From Desulfovibrio desulfuricans (GTDB lineage Bacteria > Desulfobacterota > Desulfovibrionia > Desulfovibrionales > Desulfovibrionaceae), in the NCBI RefSeq assembly GCF_004801255.1, contig NZ_CP036295.1, positions 2,442,001 through 2,506,000 on the forward strand: DNA of 64,000 nucleotides. The letters run 5' to 3'. Under the pieces are notes generated by a model, which ran no database searches, was not told the DNA's origin, and worked only from the letters and a program-made list of their open reading frames with translations. Shown in pieces: positions 52,640 through 61,855 of the stretch (the first letter of the stretch is position 1; each line of letters starts with the position of its first letter). Both the position numbers and the translations under genes were made by a program.

Positions 52640-54226
52640 GTGGATAATCGGGAAAAGAAAAGCAGCAAGCCAGCAGTCAAGTTGGGTACCAAGTCGCAGC
52701 ATGCGGGCTATTTTATGCCCATGCTGGAAAGTTTCGCCGTACGCGAAGGCCTCAACGAAGTTGTCAAAAACCGCGTTGTCAAATCGTGCGACCTTTTGGA
52801 CGCGGGGGTTCCGCTTTTTCCCAACGACTTCCGCAAAGAGCACGACGTCGCCTGGGTGCTGGAAAAGTTTGGCGCGCTTGAGGGCGAAGATCTGGACAGA
52901 CAGGAAGACGTCTTTGCCATTGCGGGCCGTATTGTTTCCTTACGGTCATTCGGCAAGGTGGCCTTCTTCCATATCATGGACCAGAGTGGCCGCATCCAGT
53001 GCTACGCCTCGCGCGAGCATATGGACGAAGCAAACTACATGGTGGTCAAAAAGCTTGATGTCGGCGATATTGTTGGCGTTTCTGGCCACCTGTTCCGCAC
53101 CAAGACGGGCGAGCTGACCATCGCCTGCCGCAAGGTCAAGCTGATCACGCGCTCCATGCGCCCTCTGCCCGAAAAATATCACGGCCTCACCGATATGGAG
53201 ACGCGCTACCGTCAGCGCTACGTCGACCTTATCGTTACGCCCCGCGCCCGCGAAATTTTCTTTAAACGCAGTCTTATTGTGCGCGAATTTCGCCGCTTTA
53301 TGGAAGACCACGGCTTCATGGAAGTAGAAACCCCCATGATGCAGCCCCTGGCGGGCGGCGCTGCGGCCAAGCCGTTTAAAACGCACCACAACGCCCTCGA
53401 CCTGCCCCTGTTTTTGCGCATTGCGCCAGAGCTGTACCTCAAGCGCCTGCTGGTTGGCGGGTTTGAAAAAGTTTTTGAGCTCAACCGCAACTTTCGCAAC
53501 GAAGGCATCGACACGCGTCATAATCCGGAATTCACCATGTGCGAGTTCTACTGGGCGTACGCCACGTTTGAGCACCTCATGGACTTTACGGAACAGCTCT
53601 TTGCCCACCTGGCCATGGCCGTCTGCGGCACGACCGTAGTGCCCTATCAGGGCGAGATGATCGACCTTACGCCCGGCAAGTGGACCCGCCTCAGCTTTTA
53701 CGATTCGCTTACCCAGGTCGGCGGGCATTCGCCGGAATTTTATAACGACTACGGCAGGGTCAAGGCCTACATCCGCTCGCGCGGCGAAAAGGCCGCCGAC
53801 AGCGAAAGCCTGCAAAAACTGCACGCCAAGCTTTTTGACCTGGATGTGGAAGGCAAGCTTATCCAGCCCCACTTTATCTACCATTATCCCACGGAAATCT
53901 CGCCGCTCTCGCGTCGTAACGACGCGCACCCGGAACTGACCGACCGGTTTGAGCTGTTCATCACCGGGCGCGAACTTTCCAACGCCTTTTCCGAACTCAA
54001 CGACCCTGTGGATCAGCGGCTGCGATTTGAAGACCAGGTGCGCGAGCGCGAGGCTGGCGACGACGAGGCCCACAGCATGGACCAGGACTACCTGCGCGCC
54101 CTCGAGTACGGCATGCCCCCGGCGGCCGGGCAGGGCGTGGGCATAGACCGGCTTGTGATGCTGCTTACAGACAGCGCATCCATCCGCGAGGTCATACTCT
54201 TCCCCCTGTTGCGCCCCGAGGTGTAA
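52640..54226 (+). CDS. lysS: Lysyl-tRNA synthetase, class II
   Basis: A GTG at 52640 with AGGAG 7 nt upstream gives 528 residues; the ATG-initiated longer frame has no ribosome site. An anticodon-binding OB-fold comes first (AGRIVSLRSFGKVAFFHIMD), followed by the class II core: motif 1 region (FRRFMEDHGFMEVETPMM), motif 2 (FRNEGIDTRHNPEFTMCEFY) and motif 3 (GVGIDRLVMLLTDSASIREV). These are specific to LysRS of class II. It charges tRNA-Lys in the cytoplasm. A terminator follows 50 bp later, before the chemoreceptor gene. Confidence 0.95.
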   Translation: MDNREKKSSKPAVKLGTKSQHAGYFMPMLESFAVREGLNEVVKNRVVKSCDLLDAGVPLFPNDFRKEHDVAWVLEKFGALEGEDLDRQEDVFAIAGRIVSLRSFGKVAFFHIMDQSGRIQCYASREHMDEANYMVVKKLDVGDIVGVSGHLFRTKTGELTIACRKVKLITRSMRPLPEKYHGLTDMETRYRQRYVDLIVTPRAREIFFKRSLIVREFRRFMEDHGFMEVETPMMQPLAGGAAAKPFKTHHNALDLPLFLRIAPELYLKRLLVGGFEKVFELNRNFRNEGIDTRHNPEFTMCEFYWAYATFEHLMDFTEQLFAHLAMAVCGTTVVPYQGEMIDLTPGKWTRLSFYDSLTQVGGHSPEFYNDYGRVKAYIRSRGEKAADSESLQKLHAKLFDLDVEGKLIQPHFIYHYPTEISPLSRRNDAHPELTDRFELFITGRELSNAFSELNDPVDQRLRFEDQVREREAGDDEAHSMDQDYLRALEYGMPPAAGQGVGIDRLVMLLTDSASIREVILFPLLRPEV

Positions 54227-54276
54227 CAACGCTCCGGCAGCACGCCGGCCATCTGCTGAAAAAACAAGCATATCAG

Positions 54277-54309
54277 GAAACGTCGCCTCAGGGCGGCGTT
54301 TCTTTTTTG
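54277..54309 (+). terminator. Intrinsic terminator of lysS
   Basis: GAAACGTCGCC-TCAG-GGCGGCGTTTC, with one G-U pair, is followed by six T. It lies 50 bp after the lysS stop. Confidence 0.85.
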
Positions 54310-54389
54310 TAATTATCTATTTTTATGTAAACAAATTTGCAAATAGCTTAGCACCTCCCGGACAAAAAAACAATTTTATATCAACAGTA

Positions 54390-54416
54390 TATAGTATTGC
54401 CACTATCTGTCGATAA
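54390..54416 (+). promoter_or_regulatory. Sigma-28-like promoter of the chemoreceptor gene at 54505
   Basis: TATAGTAT, 11 bases, GTCGATAA matches 13 of 16 positions of the flagellar consensus TAAAGTTT-N11-GCCGATAA with the correct spacing. It lies about 90 bp upstream of the ATG in an AT-rich gap, and suggests the receptor is coregulated with flagellar genes. Confidence 0.6.
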
Positions 54417-54504
54417 TAATACAAGATTATTATCTGCATTTATTCTGGGCTCACGCGCCCAATTGGGCCGCATATGGCGTCACAGGTCTGGAAAGGAGGT
54501 TTAC

Positions 54505-56598
54505 ATGAAGATGCGACTGCTGAGCAAAATGCTTCTGTACATTCTTACCCCGGCGATTGCTGGTCTGCTGCTGCTGGCTGGTGTAAGCTACCAGATGTCC
54601 GAGGACATTTTGCGCGATCAGATCCGCAACGACGCCCGCTCCCTGTTGCGTTGCCAGACCATCGGCCTCCACGCCATGCTGCAGGTCATGGAGGAAGCCC
54701 TCTCCATGGTTGCCGCCGACAACCGGGTCAAACTGTACCTTGACTCCGTCAACGACAAAATGCCCGAGGTCATGACGCGCACCATGTATGCCGATGCGGA
54801 CGCGGCCCTCGATAGCTTTGTGTCGCTCAATTCCAATTTTGCCTTTTGCGGCGTTGCCGGTCTTGACGGCAAGGCCATAGCCCACCATGTCGCGGGCGAA
54901 AAGCATCCCAGTAAATCCGTAGGCGTGAGCTTTACCGACCGTGATTATTTTCAGCGCGGCATGCAAGGCAAAAAAACCATTGTGGGCGTGATCAGTAAAA
55001 CCACGGGCAAAATTACCACGGTAATGGGCCTGCCCATTCTGCGCGACGGCAAACCGGCCGGCATTGTCTGGGCGGGCATCGACAACGAAAACATGGCCAG
55101 CAAAACCACCAGCCAGATTGATTTTGGCTCCAGAGGCAGCATCTACGCCTACGACTCCCATGGCAAAGTCATGCTGCACCGCGCCCCCAAGGCCTACGGG
55201 CGCGACGACAGCAGCAAGCCATACATGGCCGAGATTCTTAAAAATCCAGAGGGCCGCGTCAGGTTTGTCGCCGCAGACGGGCGAGAAAAAACCATCTATT
55301 ATCAGGCCATGCCCGCTGAAGGCTGGGTTTTGTGCCTGGAATTTGACCGGGAAGAAATATTCAATCCCATCAATGTGATGCTGAGCAACAGCATGCTGCT
55401 GACCCTGGTCAGCACGCTAGCGGTGGGGCTGATCATCTTTTTTGCGGCGCGGGCCATCGCCCGTATGCTCAAAGGCATTTCGGGCATGGCCGAAGCCGTG
55501 GCCCAGGGCCGCCTTGAGGCCAGCGCCAGCGAAAAAGCCCTGCTGCTCCGGGCTGCCAAACGCCGCGACGAATTCAGCACCCTGGCCCTGGGCATGGAAA
55601 ACATGATTGATAACATCAAGCGCCTGCTGCAGGAGAGCGCGCAAAAAGCCCGTGACGCCCAACAGGCTACCGAACAGGCCAAGCTCGCCACCGCCAGGGC
55701 CGAAGAGGCCGCCCAAAAGGCTGAAAACGCCAAGCGTGAAGGCATGCTGGCGGCGGCTGGCCAGCTGGAAGAAGTCGTGGAGATTATTTCCGCCGCCTCA
55801 AACCAGCTCACGGGGCGTATAGAGCAGTCGGACCATATCGCGGCCCAGTCGGCCCAGCGCCTCAGCGAGGCCGCAACAGCCATGAATGAAATGAACGCCA
55901 CCGTGCAGGAGGTGGCCCGCAACGCCTCCTCCGCCTCGGCGGTGTCTGCAGAAACGCGCACCAATGCCGAGAGCGGAGCCAATATTGTAGAAAACGCCCT
56001 CAAGAGCATCGGGCAGGTGCAAAAGGTCTCGCTGGCGCTCAAGGACGACATGACCAAGCTCAACCAGCATGCGCAGGCCATCACCCAGATCATGAACGTC
56101 ATCTCGGACATCGCCGACCAGACCAACCTGCTGGCCCTTAACGCGGCCATTGAAGCGGCGCGGGCGGGCGAGGCCGGGCGAGGCTTTGCCGTGGTTGCCG
56201 ACGAGGTACGCAAACTGGCCGAAAAAACCATGGCCTCCACCAATGATGTGGGCAACGCCATCGGGGCCATCCAGCAGAGCGCTTCGCAGAGCGTGGCCGC
56301 CATGGACAAGGCACTGGAAGAGGTCAACACCGCCACAGACTTTGCCAGCCAGTCGGGCGCGGCCCTGCGGGGTATTGTGCGCAACGTCGAGGCCACCGCT
56401 GATCAGGTGAGCGCCATAGCCACGGCCAGCGAAGAGCAGTCCGCAGCCAGCGAAGAAATCAACCAGTCCATCGTCGAGGTAAACGACATGTCCGGTCAGA
56501 CGGCGCAGGCCATGGGCGAAGCCTCAAAGGCCGTCGCCGACCTTGCCCAGCAGGCGCGCAGGCTGAGCGAGCTCATCGAGGCCATGAAGCGCAGCTGA
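54505..56598 (+). CDS. Methyl-accepting chemotaxis protein with a Cache sensor domain
   Basis: AAAGGAGG is 5 nt before the ATG, an excellent ribosome site; the longer frame is rejected. The 697-residue receptor has a membrane helix at about 9-29, a periplasmic Cache domain ([52 protein letters not shown] and [12 protein letters not shown]), a second helix at about 296-318, HAMP, and a standard signalling domain with [19 protein letters not shown]. It is a near-paralogue of the receptor at 46978-49071. It interrupts what would otherwise be lysS and lolC in tandem. The ligand is unknown. Confidence 0.93.
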   Translation: MKMRLLSKMLLYILTPAIAGLLLLAGVSYQMSEDILRDQIRNDARSLLRCQTIGLHAMLQVMEEALSMVAADNRVKLYLDSVNDKMPEVMTRTMYADADAALDSFVSLNSNFAFCGVAGLDGKAIAHHVAGEKHPSKSVGVSFTDRDYFQRGMQGKKTIVGVISKTTGKITTVMGLPILRDGKPAGIVWAGIDNENMASKTTSQIDFGSRGSIYAYDSHGKVMLHRAPKAYGRDDSSKPYMAEILKNPEGRVRFVAADGREKTIYYQAMPAEGWVLCLEFDREEIFNPINVMLSNSMLLTLVSTLAVGLIIFFAARAIARMLKGISGMAEAVAQGRLEASASEKALLLRAAKRRDEFSTLALGMENMIDNIKRLLQESAQKARDAQQATEQAKLATARAEEAAQKAENAKREGMLAAAGQLEEVVEIISAASNQLTGRIEQSDHIAAQSAQRLSEAATAMNEMNATVQEVARNASSASAVSAETRTNAESGANIVENALKSIGQVQKVSLALKDDMTKLNQHAQAITQIMNVISDIADQTNLLALNAAIEAARAGEAGRGFAVVADEVRKLAEKTMASTNDVGNAIGAIQQSASQSVAAMDKALEEVNTATDFASQSGAALRGIVRNVEATADQVSAIATASEEQSAASEEINQSIVEVNDMSGQTAQAMGEASKAVADLAQQARRLSELIEAMKRS

Positions 56599-56969
56599 CC
56601 GTACAAAAGCACCTGACATTCGCCTCTCCCCACGCTTGGCTTGGGCAAGGGGTTGCCCACCCCCGGCAGGTTCGCCGAACCGCCGGGGGTTCGCATTGCC
56701 ATGGCGGGGTTTGCGCGTGGGCCTTGCCCAATGCCTTCCGCCCGGGTTTGCGCTGACCGGGATATCTGGCAGTTTCAGGCTTGCAGCAGTGCTCATGGCA
56801 GCCGGGTGAAGCCGCAGACGCAAGGCCGCAGGCCACGCATCGCAGGCACCTCAGGCCGCCAGCATGAGGCTGGCTCTCCTGCGGACTCACGGCGCGGGCG
56901 ACACCCGCCCGCAGGCAATTGCCGCGCGCTCTAAAATAACTCTTGAATATCCGGGCAAGGTGGGACAAT
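56599..56969. other. Intergenic region before lolC
   Basis: The gap of about 370 bp is GC-rich with no credible gene. A 13-bp stem with one bulged A (CCCCCGGC-a-GGTTC / GAACC-GCCGGGGG, 56660-56689) lies about 60 bp after the chemoreceptor stop and is probably its terminator, although only TT follows. The region just before lolC is expected to hold the envelope-operon promoter, but I could not define it. Confidence 0.5.
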
Positions 56970-58205
56970 ATGCCGCAAATGTCATTTGAACTATTTGTCG
57001 CACTGCGCTACCTCTTCTCGAGGCGAAAGCAGACATTCATTTATATCATATCGATCATGTCCATTCTGGGCGTGGCTATTGGCGTTGGTGCGCTGGTAGT
57101 GGTGCTGGGCGTGTACAACGGCCTGACCACTGACATGCGCGACAAGATTCTGGGGGCCAATGCCCATGCCATCGTCATGTCCTACATACCCTCGGCCTTC
57201 GAGAACCGCAGCGACCTTCTGGACCGCGTGCGCTCTGTGAAGGGCGTTACCGGCGCTACGCCTTTTATTTACACCGAGGTCATGCTTTCCGCCGGCGGCG
57301 GCGTCAAGGGCGTGGTGCTGCGCGGCATTGACCCGCAAACCGCGCCTGCAGTGCTCTCCATGCTGCGGCAAATGCGCGTGGGTTCAGCCGCCGACCTTGA
57401 ACGCGAAGGCGCACCAGGGCTGATTGTTGGCGAGGAGCTGGCCAAACGCCTGGGCCTGGGCCTGGGCAGCCGCGTCAACCTGCTTTCGCCCTCCGGGCAA
57501 AAGACCACCTCGGGCTACGCCCCGCGCGTACGCCCCTTTGAGGTTGTGGGCATCTTCAAGACCGGCATGTTTGAATACGATTCGTCGCTGGGCTTTGTTA
57601 CCCTTGCCGCTGCGCGCGACGTGCTGGGCCTGCCCGACAACTACCTCTCGGGCGTAGAGCTGACGGTGGCGGACGTCTACAAGGCCGACCAGACCGCAGC
57701 TGCGGTTTCCACCGAGCTGGGTTCGCCGTTTTACGTGCGCTCGTGGATGGAAATGAACGCCAACCTATTTGCCGCGCTCAAGCTGGAAAAAATCGGCATG
57801 TTCATCCTGCTGGCAATGGTTGTGCTGATCGGCTCGTTTTCCATCGTCACCACGCTGGTTATGCTGGTTATGGAAAAAACCCGCGACATTGCCATCATAA
57901 TGTCCATGGGCGCCACCAGCGGCATGATACGACGCATATTCATGTTTCAGGGCACCATCATCGGCGTTATCGGCACGCTGCTGGGCTATGCGCTGGGCCT
58001 TTCGCTCGGCTGGCTGCTCAAACGCTACCAGTTCATAAAACTGCCCGAAAACGTCTATACCCTTGACCACCTGCCCATAATCATCAGCCTGTCTGACGTG
58101 CTTATCATCGGGGCCAGCGCCATGCTGCTGTGCTTTCTGGCCACCCTTTACCCGGCCCGGCAGGCATCGCGCCTGCAACCGGCGGAAGCCCTGCGCTACG
58201 AATAG
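56970..58205 (+). CDS. lolC: Lipoprotein-releasing ABC transporter permease, LolC/LolE type
   Basis: The ATG at 56970 follows AGGTGGG and gives 411 residues; an alternative TTG nine codons earlier is less likely. The N-terminal cytoplasmic start FELFVALRYLFSRRKQTFIYIISIMSILGVAIGV is the conserved LolC/E entry (quoted in part). One N-terminal membrane helix, a long periplasmic domain (about 50-270) and three C-terminal helices match MacB-like FtsX topology. It releases outer-membrane-destined lipoproteins from the inner membrane for LolA. The ATPase gene lolD follows 2 bp later. Only one permease is encoded here, so it may act as a homodimer, as in bacteria with a LolF-type protein. Confidence 0.92.
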   Translation: MPQMSFELFVALRYLFSRRKQTFIYIISIMSILGVAIGVGALVVVLGVYNGLTTDMRDKILGANAHAIVMSYIPSAFENRSDLLDRVRSVKGVTGATPFIYTEVMLSAGGGVKGVVLRGIDPQTAPAVLSMLRQMRVGSAADLEREGAPGLIVGEELAKRLGLGLGSRVNLLSPSGQKTTSGYAPRVRPFEVVGIFKTGMFEYDSSLGFVTLAAARDVLGLPDNYLSGVELTVADVYKADQTAAAVSTELGSPFYVRSWMEMNANLFAALKLEKIGMFILLAMVVLIGSFSIVTTLVMLVMEKTRDIAIIMSMGATSGMIRRIFMFQGTIIGVIGTLLGYALGLSLGWLLKRYQFIKLPENVYTLDHLPIIISLSDVLIIGASAMLLCFLATLYPARQASRLQPAEALRYE

Positions 58206-58207
58206 CC

Positions 58208-58894
58208 ATGCCAGCACTCTATACTTTTTCAAATGTGGTCAAAAAATTTGCTACAGCCAATGAAGATATCGAAATTATCAAGGATATCAGCATGGTTGTG
58301 GAAGAAGGCGAGATGCTGGCCATCGTGGGACAGTCCGGTTCCGGCAAGAGCACCCTCTTGCATCTTATGGGTGCTCTTGATACTCCAAGTTCGGGCGAGA
58401 TATGTTTTGAGGGACGCGACATGGCGCTTATGAGCGCAGACCAGAAGGCTGCTTTTCGCAACAAGACTCTGGGTTTCGTTTTTCAATTTCATCATCTGCT
58501 GCCGGAATTTTCTGCCCTTGAAAATGTGGCCATGCCGGCTATAATCGGTGGTGCGAGCCAACGTTCAGTGATGACCCGTGCGCGTGAAATGCTTGACCGC
58601 GTGGGCCTTTCGGCGCGTATGGACAGCAAAATTGCTACCCTCTCAGGCGGCGAACGCCAGCGGGTAGCCATTGCTCGCGCGGTTTTTATGCGACCGCGTG
58701 TTCTGCTGGCTGATGAACCTACTGGCAATCTGGATGAAGTTACCGGGGCTCAAGTGGGCGAACTCATGAACGAACTCAATCGTGAATTGGGCATGACCCT
58801 CGTAGTTGTGACGCACAACCGGGAGCTGGCCGCAGGCATGGGCAGAACCCTGGAACTGAAAGCGGGGACCTTGTATGAGAAGACTTTTGAATAA
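58208..58894 (+). CDS. lolD: Lipoprotein-releasing ABC transporter ATPase LolD
   Basis: The 228-residue ATPase has Walker A (GQSGSGKSTLLHLMGALD), Q-loop (FVFQFHHLLPEFSALENV), signature (LSGGERQRVAIARAV), Walker B (LLADEPTGNLD) and H-loop (VVVTHNREL). The Q-loop/LLPEF pattern is typical of LolD. It powers lipoprotein release with the permease encoded immediately upstream. It overlaps bamA by 20 bp. Its codons end in A/T noticeably more often than those of lolC and bamA on either side, which stands out by eye. Confidence 0.92.
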   Translation: MPALYTFSNVVKKFATANEDIEIIKDISMVVEEGEMLAIVGQSGSGKSTLLHLMGALDTPSSGEICFEGRDMALMSADQKAAFRNKTLGFVFQFHHLLPEFSALENVAMPAIIGGASQRSVMTRAREMLDRVGLSARMDSKIATLSGGERQRVAIARAVFMRPRVLLADEPTGNLDEVTGAQVGELMNELNRELGMTLVVVTHNRELAAGMGRTLELKAGTLYEKTFE

Positions 58895-61640
58895 CGTGCT
58901 GTGCAAAGCTCTGTGCCTTGCCGTGCTGGCCTGCGCCACCCTGGCGCTTTCGGGTGGAGCCATGGCGGCGGAAGGCCCCCTTGTGCTTGTTTTGCCCTTT
59001 CAGGTGAACGCTGGGCCGGAATTGCCCAACGCTTCACAAGACCTGCCGCAGATGATCGCCGATCAGCTGGCGCAAAACGGCATGCGTGCAGTCCCCATGG
59101 CGACCGCACGGCAGTTGCAGCGCAGCAGCGGCGAATCCATCGATCTCGCCACGGCCCGCGAGCTTGGCCGCAAGGCTGGCGCCCGCATGGTCATTTACGG
59201 CAAGTTTAACCAGATGGGCCAGGGCTTCTCCATGGACACGCGCATTGTGCCTGTCTATAACGGCGATGCCGTGCCTGCCGGTTTTGAACGCAACACGCTC
59301 ACTGCACTGAACGAATGCACGGCAGCGCTGGCCAAACGCGCCGCCGAGGTTGCCAACCCCGCGACGGCGGCGGAGGCTGTACCGCAAAAGTCAGACGCCC
59401 CCGCCTCGCTGGTTCCCATGGGCGCTCCCGCATCCGCGCACGGCGGCATCGCCGACGTGCAGGTACGCGGCATGAAGGTGCTTGACCCCGACACCGTGCT
59501 CATGCGCCTTACCATCCGCAAGGGCGACAACCCCGACGCCACCGCCATCAACGAAGAAGTAAAACGTATCTGGGATATGGGGTACTTCAGCGACGTGCAG
59601 GCCAACCTTGAAGGCAACGTGCTTGTCTTTACCGTGGTTGAAAAACCCCGCATCGACAACATCATTGTTGAAGGTTCGGACAAGGTCAGCAAGGACGACG
59701 TGCTGGCGGCCATGGGCACCAAGAGCGGCAGCGTGCTGAACGAGCAGGTGCTCTCCGACGACCTGCAGAAGGTCAGCGAGCTGTACCACAAGGAAGGCTT
59801 TTACCTCGCCAAGGTGACCTACCGCCTCGAAGACCGTCAGGGCGGTCGCGGCGCAGTGCTGGTGCTCAGCGTCAAGGAAGGCAACAAGCTTTATATCAAG
59901 GACGTGAAGATCGAGGGTCTTACCAAGCTCGATCGCGGCGACCTTGACAAATACATGGCCCTCAAGCCGCGCGGCATCTTCTCGTGGCTCACGGGCACGG
60001 GCGTGCTCAAGGACGAATACCTTGAGCGCGACACCAACGCCATTGCCGCCTTCGGCCTCAATGAAGGCTACGTGGACATTCAGGTGGCCGCGCCTACGGT
60101 CGATTATCGCGACGACGGCATCTACATTACCTTTAACGTGCACGAAGGCCCGCGCTACAATGTGCGCGACGTGGTCTTTGCCGGCGACGTTATCGATAGC
60201 GAAGACAAAATGCTTGAAGTCGTGCAGATGGACGACTGGAAAAAGTCTGACAAGCACTTTTCGCTTACGGTCATGCAGGAAGACTCCAAGCGCCTCACCG
60301 ACTACTACGCCGACTACGGCTACGCCTTTGCCGAAGTGGATACCAAGGTCGTCAAGGCCGATGACGGCAGCGATCAGGTCGATGTGGGTTATGTCATCAC
60401 CAAAAAGCAGAAGGTATTCATCCGCCGCCTGTCGGTGGAGGGAAACACCAAGACCCGCGACAACGTCATCCTGCGTGAAATGCGCCTGGGCGACGGCGAC
60501 ATGTACGAAGGCGCCAAACTGCGCCGTTCCAACGAGCGTTTGAACCGCCTGCGCTTCTTCTCCGCAGCGGATATGGAACTGATCCCCACCGACAAGGAAG
60601 ACGAGGTCGACCTCAAGGTCAAGGTCAAGGAGGCCAACACCGGCGCCATCATGGGCGGCATTGGCTACTCGACCTACTACGACGTGGGCGTCACCGCCTC
60701 CATCATGGAGCGCAACCTCTTTGGCCGCGGCTACTGGCTGCAGCTGCAGGGCTTCTTCTCCTGGCGTCGTACATCCGGCGTGCTGTCATTCACCAACCCG
60801 CGCCTGTATGATACCGACCTTTCCGTCGGCAACGATCTGTACTACACCCACGATTACTGGGACAACTTCACCAAGGATACCGTGGGCGACAGCATCCGCC
60901 TCTCGTATCCCATTGGTGAATACACCAGCGTTGGCGGCGGTTATCGCCTTGAACGCTACACCCTGTACGACGTGGACGACAACGCTTCGCCCTATATCAG
61001 CGATTACAAGGGCGTCAACTGGACAAGCGCCATTTCTGGCCGCATCCTGCGCGACACCACCGACTCCAAGGAGCGCCCCACCAAGGGCACCATCGCCCGT
61101 CTGTGGGCTGAATACGGCGGCGGCGGCCTTGGCGGTACCGACAACTTTATCAAGACCGTGGCCGACTGGCAGGGTTTCTGGTCGCTCAATCCGCAAAACA
61201 CCGTCCACCTTCGCGGACGCCTGGGCGGCGTGTACCAGAATACCGGATCCAACGTGCCAGTGTTTGAACGCTTCTGGGTGGGCGGCATGGATACCATCCG
61301 CGGTTACTCCTTCTCCGACCTCTCGCCCCGCGACTACAAGTACAACGGCGACCAGATCGGCGGCGACCGCATGGGCGTTGCCAACCTTGAATACATCTGG
61401 ACCTTCCAGAAAGACCTTGGCCTCGCACTGGTGCCCTTCTTTGATGCCGGTTACAACATCGACAGCAAGACCATGGGCAACGAGCTCAACAAGTACATTG
61501 TCTGCTCCACCGGTCTGGAACTGCGCTGGCGTTCGCCCATGGGCGACCTGCGCATCGCCTACGGCATTCCGCTGGTTCAGGACTATGACAAGGAACGTGA
61601 GAATGGCCGTATAGAATTCAGCATGGGCCAGTTCTTCTAG
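58875..61640 (+). CDS. bamA: Outer-membrane protein assembly factor BamA with an extra N-terminal domain
   Basis: The 921-residue precursor has a signal peptide to about residue 32 (LALSGGAMAA). Residues about 33-160 form an additional domain not found in E. coli BamA (GPLVLVLPFQVNAGPEL, then DLPQMIADQLAQNG and ARMVIYGKFNQ); its pattern resembles TolB-N/CsgG-like folds. Five POTRA domains follow (about 191-560; for example ADVQVRGMKVLDPDTV and RLSVEGNTKTRDNVILREM), then the barrel with the conserved loop motif in VGGMDTIRGYSFSDLSPRD and a C-terminal Phe. It folds and inserts beta-barrel proteins, including the porin in this window. A strong terminator follows. Confidence 0.95.
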   Translation: MRRLLNNVLCKALCLAVLACATLALSGGAMAAEGPLVLVLPFQVNAGPELPNASQDLPQMIADQLAQNGMRAVPMATARQLQRSSGESIDLATARELGRKAGARMVIYGKFNQMGQGFSMDTRIVPVYNGDAVPAGFERNTLTALNECTAALAKRAAEVANPATAAEAVPQKSDAPASLVPMGAPASAHGGIADVQVRGMKVLDPDTVLMRLTIRKGDNPDATAINEEVKRIWDMGYFSDVQANLEGNVLVFTVVEKPRIDNIIVEGSDKVSKDDVLAAMGTKSGSVLNEQVLSDDLQKVSELYHKEGFYLAKVTYRLEDRQGGRGAVLVLSVKEGNKLYIKDVKIEGLTKLDRGDLDKYMALKPRGIFSWLTGTGVLKDEYLERDTNAIAAFGLNEGYVDIQVAAPTVDYRDDGIYITFNVHEGPRYNVRDVVFAGDVIDSEDKMLEVVQMDDWKKSDKHFSLTVMQEDSKRLTDYYADYGYAFAEVDTKVVKADDGSDQVDVGYVITKKQKVFIRRLSVEGNTKTRDNVILREMRLGDGDMYEGAKLRRSNERLNRLRFFSAADMELIPTDKEDEVDLKVKVKEANTGAIMGGIGYSTYYDVGVTASIMERNLFGRGYWLQLQGFFSWRRTSGVLSFTNPRLYDTDLSVGNDLYYTHDYWDNFTKDTVGDSIRLSYPIGEYTSVGGGYRLERYTLYDVDDNASPYISDYKGVNWTSAISGRILRDTTDSKERPTKGTIARLWAEYGGGGLGGTDNFIKTVADWQGFWSLNPQNTVHLRGRLGGVYQNTGSNVPVFERFWVGGMDTIRGYSFSDLSPRDYKYNGDQIGGDRMGVANLEYIWTFQKDLGLALVPFFDAGYNIDSKTMGNELNKYIVCSTGLELRWRSPMGDLRIAYGIPLVQDYDKERENGRIEFSMGQFF

Positions 61641-61676
61641 GCCTCGGGCACTTGCCGCCCTTGCGGCATATATTCG

Positions 61677-61725
61677 GCGCGCCGGAAGCACAGTAGTAAG
61701 TGCCTCCGGCGCGCTGCCTTTTTTG
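61677..61725 (+). terminator. Intrinsic terminator of lolC-lolD-bamA
   Basis: A 14-bp stem with one internal mismatch (GCGCGCCGGA-a-GCAC / GTGC-c-TCCGGCGCGC) and an 8-nt loop is followed by TGCC and six T. It ends the operon about 40 bp after bamA. Confidence 0.85.
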
Positions 61726-61855
61726 TAGGGTACGTTCTGGCTATTAACGCCGCTACCAATCATACAAAGCCGATGGCATGCTATATGCTTTACATTGGCA
61801 AGCAACAGCTTTATGCGTCAGATTATTGTCACCAAGCATGGCAAAGGGAAATACC

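Noticed and set aside
52946-54271. Minus-strand frame of 441 codons opposite lysS
   Set aside because: lysS has all class II motifs on the plus strand; the antisense frame reads into the lysS terminator region.
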